Shown here in pieces: positions 57,495 to 64,000 of a stretch of DNA of 64,000 nt (positions are counted from its first letter, which is position 1; each line of letters opens with the position of its first letter). This DNA comes from Adiantum capillus-veneris (taxonomy: Eukaryota > Streptophyta > Polypodiopsida > Polypodiales > Pteridaceae). The position numbers and the translations under genes are program-made. Location of the stretch: contig CM043949.1 in NCBI GenBank assembly GCA_014529385.2, forward strand, positions 108,125,977-108,189,976. The letters run 5' to 3'. The notes under the pieces were generated by a model. That model was given only the letters and a program-made list of their open reading frames with translations, ran no database searches and had not been told where the DNA came from.

Positions 57495-59430
57495 ATATAA
57501 TGTATGCTAAGGCTTCCTTTTTTCCAAAAATCAAACATTGATTTACCTATAACCAACTCATTTACTCGCTTCGGGCAAAGAGACACAATATGATGCACTT
57601 TTTATACCTCCCAAAACATGACTATACGCCTAAGTGATATGATTTGAAGAAAGCCTCAAATGTTTGAGGCAATTGTGGACCCTCCACTTCAAATTTTGAT
57701 ATGATAATGATTGCCTCTTGCATCCCTTGCCAATATGCATCTTGCCTCATGCAAACTCTTAACTTCTTGTAATCCGCAAAATGACCACCTTTTGACTCTT
57801 TTACTTTAGTCAACGTCATCATAGTCGATATCTCTCATTTGTTCCTCTTCTCGCTTAGTAGCTTCTGCCATTTTCTTATTATATTCCTCCCTAATCAACC
57901 CAAGACCCTTAAGTCTATTTCTCTCTTTTGCCAAAAAGTTTCCCTTTACAAAGCCACAAATAAATTTACTCATGAAAGAGACATCATAGCAATCACTCAT
58001 TTTTCAAAAGAAAACCATAACATTCAAAAGAAAACCATAACATGCCACCTAAGAATAGGCTTCCCACGGGGAATTCAAGGCTTTCCACCTTATGCAAGGC
58101 TCTCCACTTGAAGATTTGAGGATTAGAATTTCAAATCTTTCTTACATTACATCAAAACACAAAAAGACATAGTCCATGCCTTTCAAATGAAATACCAAAT
58201 GCAAAATAATTGAATAATCATGAATATAACACTTGTGATTACCTTCCAAACCAATCGATAAAAAATAATGCAAGGAACGGAGTACCAAGGAACTACTCCT
58301 TGATTGTGCGTAGCCTCAAACTTGAACTCTACCTCCATCCAAGAGCTTTGCTCCAGGGTGAGATACTCCATTATACTGTGTTTATTGGCCGATCCAGACT
58401 TTTGAAACATAAAAAATTCATGTGGCAAGTTTGGTGTGAGGTTGTTTTTCTTGAGATCCTACAATAGCAATCAAGAAAGAAGAAAACCTCAAGATTGGAG
58501 CCAAAGCAAAAACCACACGCAATTGCTTACTCATTAGTAGTATCCAGACTTAGAATCAACTATGCTTCTTTTTTCTTAACAAATTGAATAAATTGGCATT
58601 GCACAAGCACATAATACTTCTCATCTTGAGAATGCACTATCAAGTCAGTTCACAAAACAATAAGACATGTATTTTTCAAGTTTAACTAATGAAAAATCTC
58701 ACATGTCAAGTTCAAAAAACAAAGAAGTATCTACATTCTTTGATCCGCTTCATCCATGTATTTAACCTATGGTTGCCATCCCACACAAAAAATTAGTTTC
58801 CCCTTGAGCTCTTCCCACTCACATACTAGCTTGCTTTCAAACTCTACATTAAGCCTTTTCCAAATAGGATCCCATCGCTCTATCATCTCTTGTGTCACCA
58901 TCTTGGTTTCTCCATGTTGTCCTTTGAGAGAGACAATAAATGATCCCATAGTGGAAACATACCCAACCCTGTCAAATACCTGGTTCATCCCTGGCGCATC
59001 CGCAATTGCCAATATGACTGCATCCATAGCAATTAATCTTCATAGTGGCGCCAAAGGGGGATTTGACTCTCAACGAACATCAAATTGACTCATCACATCG
59101 TTCATGAGTCCTAGTGAAATGTCTTGCCTAAAAACCCTATTGAGTTTTGAGAATTCATCATCCTCATTTGTGTTAGCACCAATATCTGTAGCCTCTTTCT
59201 CAAATGATAGTGTATGATTAGCCTTTGAGTGTGGAGTGGGAGAGACTAAGGTAGTGGAAGGAGCAGCAACATTGACATCAGGAGTTGACAAAACACTGTT
59301 AGAGGATTCATCCATTGACATGTCCACGGAGGCCTTATCATCATTGAAAACACATTTTCTTGTTTTCTTTGGTGACTTTCTTGGAGAGTTTAAGAGAATA
59401 ACTCTAGATGAACCATCTTCATGCAAGACT
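57495..59430 (-). pseudogene. Decayed multi-exon gene, unknown family
   Basis: The - strand open pieces in reading order are 59426-59070 (Ser/Thr-rich, basic start S-P-R-K-S-P-K-K), 59027-58767 (A-I-A-D-A-P-G-M-N-Q; G-K-L-I-F-C-V-G-W-Q-P), 58428-58183 (F-F-M-F-Q-K-S-G), 58000-57806 and 57822-57622 (charged, K-K-M-A-E-A-T-K-R). Between 59070 and 59027 the frame has stops, and one stop follows G-W-Q-P. The pieces look like exons of one gene but no family is recognised. It may be TE cargo or a host pseudogene. Confidence 0.35.
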
Positions 59431-60290
59431 TGCAGAACTAGACCTGAGACTCATCCCACCCAAGGAGGTTCCCTTTTTTTCATGATGATCGTTTGGGTGC
59501 CATAGAAGCTTCTAAAAATACATGAGAGAGGATTGCTTGGCACACAAGAGTAATATTCATAGAAAAAACAAGATTAGGGTCTCAATTTTCAAATAATGCA
59601 ATTATATTCTCATTGTAACATCTCCCATACCAGCCTAATGTCATTCCTATGCAACCATTCCTACCCAAGAAGCCCCAAACAATTTTAACTTTAATTGAAT
59701 GCAATCACTGAGCGAAATTTTTCCCGCCATCTGGAGTACACTACACTAATTCCTATTTGGTTCACCAAATAAGCCAAAAAAACTAATAAGTGTTCGATCT
59801 TGATTCGCATGTTTGCCTTAAACATGTATTTACATGCATGTACAAACACTCGCAACAAGTACACACATTCACTACACAATCATATAATGAAAAGGTCCAA
59901 CAAGAAAATATTTAATCACGTCCAACAAGATTATTTAAGTAATATTTACTAAATTTTGTTTGCTTGAAAGAAATATTTATGGACTATAAGTTTGCAGAAA
60001 AAAAGTTATTGCTATGTTACCTTTTCTAAACTATCAAGAATTGCAGAGAAATTAACTTGATCTTGGCAAACAAAATAGAAACAAATGGAAAAATTTGTGC
60101 CTAGATTATCAACATGCAAAATTTGTTCACAAAATAGATACAACTGAGCGAAAATGATTACACACATAGTTCTATGCAATTTGCGAGTGGAAAACCATTA
60201 GCACAATCTACTTACACTGTTAAGAACTCCTAATGTCTGCAATCGTAGGTAGGGCCCTAACAAAATCAAATAACTTCCAATGTATGCAAT
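59431..60290. other. AT-rich stretch, no gene seen
   Basis: Short ORFs on both strands without recognisable family or repeat. Confidence 0.5.
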
Positions 60291-60686
60291 CACAGGGCCT
60301 GAACAATTGAAGAAGCCATAAAACCTGTGGATAGTTTGTCAGAACAAGCCTTAATAGTTTGTGTTAGTGTTAAAAGTCCTTAGACCTTAGGCAAGCTAGG
60401 GTTGTTCTTGAGGTAGGAACCCATCCCAAGCTTGAGGTGCTTGTCGTGCTTGATGGCTAAGATGTTTGAGGTGCTCGTCGTGCTTGTTGACTAAGGTGCT
60501 TGAGGTGCTTCTCGTGCTTGCTGACTACGGTGATTGAGGTTCTTTATGACTAAGGTGCTTAAGGTGCTCCATGACTGAGGTGCTTGAGGGGCTTAAGGTG
60601 TTCCCAAAAGTCAACCACAATCCCTACTCATGGGGGGGTGTGAAGGAGAGGAGCCGAGAGCACAACGGAAGAGGAAGATGAATACG

Positions 60687-60726
<40 letters not shown>

Positions 60727-60924
60727 ACCATATCCACACACACAAGCTAGAGACGGAGAGCCGACACACAATGTGTGCCCCCTTTATTTCTTCTCTATCT
60801 GATGCACTTAGGCACAATACACACTCTACTTTGTGTTAGTGGATCACATAAGTGTATAGTTATACAACTAGGGTTAGTAGCAGTTAGTGATGGGTGATTG
60901 GCCACATGGCCATTAAACCTAACA
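60291..60924 (-). repeat. LTR region of a minus-strand copia element
   Basis: On the - strand the LTR begins TGTTAGGTTTAATGG at 60924, right after a CAAGTGGGAGAA purine tract (60936-60925). The distal limit is not fixed. Inside are (CA)n at 60690-60724 and, at about 60430-60600, an imperfect 30- to 40-bp repeat of GACTAAGGTGCTTGAGGTGC units. Confidence 0.55.
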
Positions 60925-60936
60925 TTCTCCCACTTG
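60925..60936 (-). promoter_or_regulatory. Polypurine tract of the copia element
   Basis: CAAGTGGGAGAA on the - strand lies directly before the LTR TG. The same type of tract is common in plant copia elements. Confidence 0.65.
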
Positions 60937-60979
60937 ATGGCCAATGTGGGAGACCACAAGAATGGAAGAGAACCACTCT

Positions 60980-63090
60980 TCACCCAATGACCATCAACTC
61001 ATGACAGTGCTGAACTTGATGGTTGGAGAGACTTTTAGTGAGTTCATCCAGTGTGTTCTCTGATGTAGGAATCTTCACTAAATCAAGGCTGTTGTTTGCC
61101 AGGCATTCATGGATGAAGTGATAACGCACATCAATGTGTTTCATTCTGGAATGAAACATTGGATTGTTGGCCAAGGCAATAGCACTCTAACAGTCACAAT
61201 GAAGAACTGGTGTACACTGCTCCAATCCAAGATCTTTCACTAGGCAAGCAAGCCAAATAGATTCTTTGCATGCCTCAGTCAATGCAACATACTCTGCCTC
61301 CATGGTAGATATAGATGTACAATCTTGAAGAACGGATCTCCAAGAAGCAGAACCAGAAAATGTGTAGATCCAACCTGTTGTTGATTTAAGACTATCAACA
61401 CAGTCTGCATAATCACTATCTACAAATCCCTGAATGGATGACTCTCCACGACCATAGCATAATTGTCTATCTGCAGTGCCACTCAAGTATCTGAGAATCG
61501 ACTTGACAACATCCCAATGCTTTTTACAAGGGCTAGACATAAATCTAATGACAACTCCCACTGCATGTGCAATGTCAAGCCTGTTAGGTTTTTCAAGCCC
61601 AGTATTAGCCGCGGGAACATCCTTTTGTGATAAAGAGTTATGCACCAGTGCTTTTCTAGCTGCATGCAACAATTGTACTTATTTGCTTTATATCATGTAA
61701 AAGAGGTTTTCCAAATAATCAATTAAAGCATGTGAATTTACTTGATGTATTGAGTCTCTCTCTCCCTTCTCCTCTCTCGTTTCTCTGCAAGTCCTGCACC
61801 TTGTCATGGCACTTCGTTGGCACCCGCCATAGCCAGCCTCGTTCCTAACAAGGCCTTGTAGCCACCATGGCATACATGAGACTACCACAAACTGAAGCAT
61901 AAGGAACTTAGCCATTGCAAATTTTTTATCAACATATTTGGGATAGTCGTTCTTGCTAAGTTTCAAATATGTAGGCAATGGAGTACTCAAAGCCTTCCCC
62001 ATTTGCATGTTGAAACAATCAAGAACCTTCTACACATACTCTTTTTGAGAAAGGTACAAAACCTCTTCTTATGGCCACGAGTAATCCACATACCCAAAAT
62101 GTGATTGGCTTCACCCAAATCTTTCATGTCAAATTGACTTTTCAGTTTGGTTTTCAAGTTAGCAATGTCCTTCTTGGAATGACCAACAATAAGCATGTCA
62201 TCTACATCAAGGATAAGCATAATAAGATGTGCATTGGGTTGTCTTTTCATGTAAAGACATGGATCCTCATTATTGCGCTTATAGCCTAGGGAACACATAA
62301 ATGCATCAAACTTTTGATACCATTGTCTAGATGATTGCTTCAAGCCATAGAGATTTTTAAAAAGCTTAAAAACCAAATGCTCCTTGCCCTTTAGCACAAA
62401 CCCTTCAGGTTTCTGTATATAAATCTCTTCCTCAAGATCACCATGTAAGAAAGATGTAATGACATCCATTTGCTCAAGCTGCATATCTTTAGTGGAAACC
62501 AAAGCAAGCAACATTCTTAGTGTGGTCATCTTGACCATTGGAGAAAAGATTTCCTGGAAATCGACACCATATTCTTGCTAGAAACCTTTGGCCACTAAAC
62601 GAGCTTTGTAATTGTCAATATTTTTCTTGTAAACCCATTTACAAGGCAATGCTTTTCTACCTTTTGGCAATGGAACAAGTTCCCATGTTTTGCTCTTTTC
62701 AATACTGAATAGCTCCCTCTTCATAGCATGTTCCCACTGAATCTTATCATTGGCTAGCATAGCCTCTTTGTAGCAAGAAGGCTCACCACTATCCATCAGC
62801 AAAACAAAATCCACGCTTGGAACAAAACATTATGGCAGATGTGAGACTCTATGAGATCTCTATGGATGATCAAAACTCGTACTAGCCTATGTAGTAAGTG
62901 GCTTGGGAGTTGTCTCGACATGAGGTGATACATCGTAAAATGTCATTTTTGGAATTCAACCTCTTTCATTGGTTGTCTATGCATCTTAGTCTCATTAAAG
63001 ACAATATCATTGCTATAGATCACTGATCCACTTTCCGGATCCCATAAACGATAGCCAAATTGACCGTCTATACCTGATTTCAATGTAGTC
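60980..63090 (-). pseudogene. Ty1/copia pol: RT and RNase H, decayed
   Basis: On the - strand, about 63080-62900 encodes the integrase end (G-Y-R-L-W-D-P-E-S, then N-E-T-K-M). 62814-62578 has W-E-H-A-M and W-V-Y-K-K. 62538-61987 has the RT core with F-L-H-G-D-L and L-D-V-D-D-M-L-I-V (catalytic Asp pair kept). 61672-61187 has copia RNase H: G-F-V-D-S-D-Y-A, S-T-M-E-A-E-Y-V-A-L and K-E-S-I-W-L, then 61174-60980 R-M-K-H-I-D-V-R-Y-H-F. At least four stops or frameshifts separate these. The order and motifs are typical of plant copia elements; the 5' part is missing beyond 63090. Confidence 0.85.
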
Positions 63091-63159
63091 TCATAAAAAT
63101 GCTCACTCTAGTTCTCTTAATTTTTCTATTCTCAAAGTTCATATGCTATTTCCATTACA
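63091..63159 (+). repeat. Possible LTR end of a plus-strand element
   Basis: The sequence ends TTCCATTACA directly before a primer-binding site. Only the last bases can be assigned because copia sequence lies immediately to the left, so this LTR is truncated or the junction is rearranged. Confidence 0.35.
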
Positions 63160-63160
63160 T

Positions 63161-63172
63161 TGGTATCAGAGC
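63161..63172 (+). promoter_or_regulatory. Primer-binding site complementary to initiator tRNA-Met
   Basis: TGGTATCAGAGC is the canonical tRNA-iMet primer site of plant LTR elements. It is placed two bases after an LTR-like CA end. Confidence 0.8.
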
Positions 63173-63555
63173 TATTGATTTCTCTTTTCTTGATTAAGAA
63201 GAGAGGTCCTTAAGTTGTCCATGAAAGGTTGGACCTATTCATTGCAATAGGGTAAGTGGGATAGGGATCTATTATCTTGGTTAAAAAGGACTTAGTTCAA
63301 GGTACACCATTGGTAACCATAGTCTTAATAATGGAGTCACTTGGGTCTTGACTTTGGCTTAACCATTATTAAGCTACTAGCAAGCTCAACAAGAACCATA
63401 ATGTTAGACCCTCTCCACTAGTCTTTGCAATCAACGGTTTCTAAACCACGGGGTGTGGTTGCTTGAGAACCAATTTTCAAAGGTAAAGAAGAGTAGCAAC
63501 TAAGTTTTTTGAGGGTACCAAAGCACAAAATAATTTATACATAAGTTTAATTATC
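63173..63555 (+). other. Leader of the right-edge LTR element
   Basis: No ORF. It connects the primer-binding site with the gag start. Confidence 0.5.
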
Positions 63556-63900
63556 ATGTCAAACAATAACCAAGAGAGTAGAATGAATATTGACAACTTT
63601 GATTTTTCACATGAAGGTGCTAATGATGATGCCCCCATGTTTGTTGATTATCCTGTTACTAGGTTGCAACAAGCTATGGGCAACCCTTCTTTGCAAGTCG
63701 AAGTTACTCAACAACTTCGTGCTTATGGGATTTCCCTTCCTCTCCAAGAGGAGAGACAAAGAGAGCTTAGGAGGCCTCTTGATGAAACTCCCAGAAGAAG
63801 ACTCTCTCCCATAAGAGAGGAGGAATCCAAAGAACAAGAAAGAAGAAAATCACTAAGCTCATCTAAAGATGTAGCTTCACAAAGACGGTGGTCTAAATGA
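63556..63900 (+). CDS. gag: gag N-terminus of the right-edge LTR element
   Basis: This 114-codon ORF starts with ATG 63556, about 380 bp after the primer-binding site, where gag is expected. It is polar and Arg/Glu-rich at its end (R-R-x-L-S-P-I-R-E-E-E-S-K-E-Q-E-R-R-K), with no capsid motif yet visible. A TGA at 63898-63900 ends it; the same frame stays open to the window edge, so gag may be interrupted by one stop. The element type cannot be told because pol lies outside the window. Confidence 0.5.
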   Translation: MSNNNQESRMNIDNFDFSHEGANDDAPMFVDYPVTRLQQAMGNPSLQVEVTQQLRAYGISLPLQEERQRELRRPLDETPRRRLSPIREEESKEQERRKSLSSSKDVASQRRWSK

Positions 63901-64000
63901 TTGGCAACTCCTCCAAGAGGAAATGGTCAACCCATAGTCCTTCTCCTTGTCACTCCAAAAGGGAAGAGAGGAAACAAAGGAAGAAAAAGGCAAGAAAGAG

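Overview
This 64 kb window is plant nuclear DNA from a large, repeat-rich genome. The evidence is the TE content: a Ty3/gypsy element with the two RNase H domains of the plant Tat lineage, an Athila-like giant Ty3/gypsy element, a plant LINE with a zf-RVT tail, Ty1/copia remnants and long dinucleotide arrays. The species cannot be named from sequence; a gymnosperm, fern or other big-genome plant would fit. I see no intact single-copy host gene and no tRNA or rRNA gene (tRNA-complementary primer sites occur).

Layout. 1-2118 and 14534-16320 are the two halves of an old Ty3/gypsy 3' end. It was split by a younger Tat-type element (2119-14533) with 2.7 kb LTRs, a TATAAAAG box in each LTR, four extra ORFs before gag arranged as two paralogous pairs, a broken gag, and a 1281-codon pol ORF (PR C-terminus, RT, degenerate RNase H, second intact RNase H, integrase). 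16.5-27.4 kb is a graveyard of LINEs, copia fragments and TTAA-targeting transposons. 27624-56369 is a 28.7 kb Athila-like LTR element with a tRNA-Asp primer site, degenerate gag-pol, a second protease-like domain after integrase, hairpin-bearing repeats in the leader and after pol, an antisense ORF, a polypurine tract and a 3' LTR. 56.4-64 kb holds a small minus-strand LTR relic, an unidentified decayed gene, a minus-strand copia element and the 5' end of another LTR element.

The most unusual object is at 35611-45587: a 9977-bp DNA transposon with 33-bp terminal inverted repeats and a TACA target duplication, inserted in the RT gene of the giant element. Removing it with one TACA copy brings the interrupted reading frame back into register. 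It carries a DDE-type transposase on the + strand, an FCP1-like (HAD phosphatase fold) ORF on the - strand with altered catalytic aspartates, and a third - strand gene with coiled coil and a Cys/His zinc-binding domain. The transposase gene and the third gene each contain an apparent intron of about 1-1.4 kb made almost wholly of related palindromic minisatellites built on ATGCTARTTAGCAT.

Relative age from nesting and LTR divergence: the giant element (LTRs differ at roughly one base in ten where compared by eye) predates the 10 kb transposon and one TTAA element inside it. The Tat element (LTRs differ by only a few percent apart from microsatellites) is younger than the remnant it split. Almost all coding regions carry stops or frameshifts, so the window is mostly a record of decayed elements.
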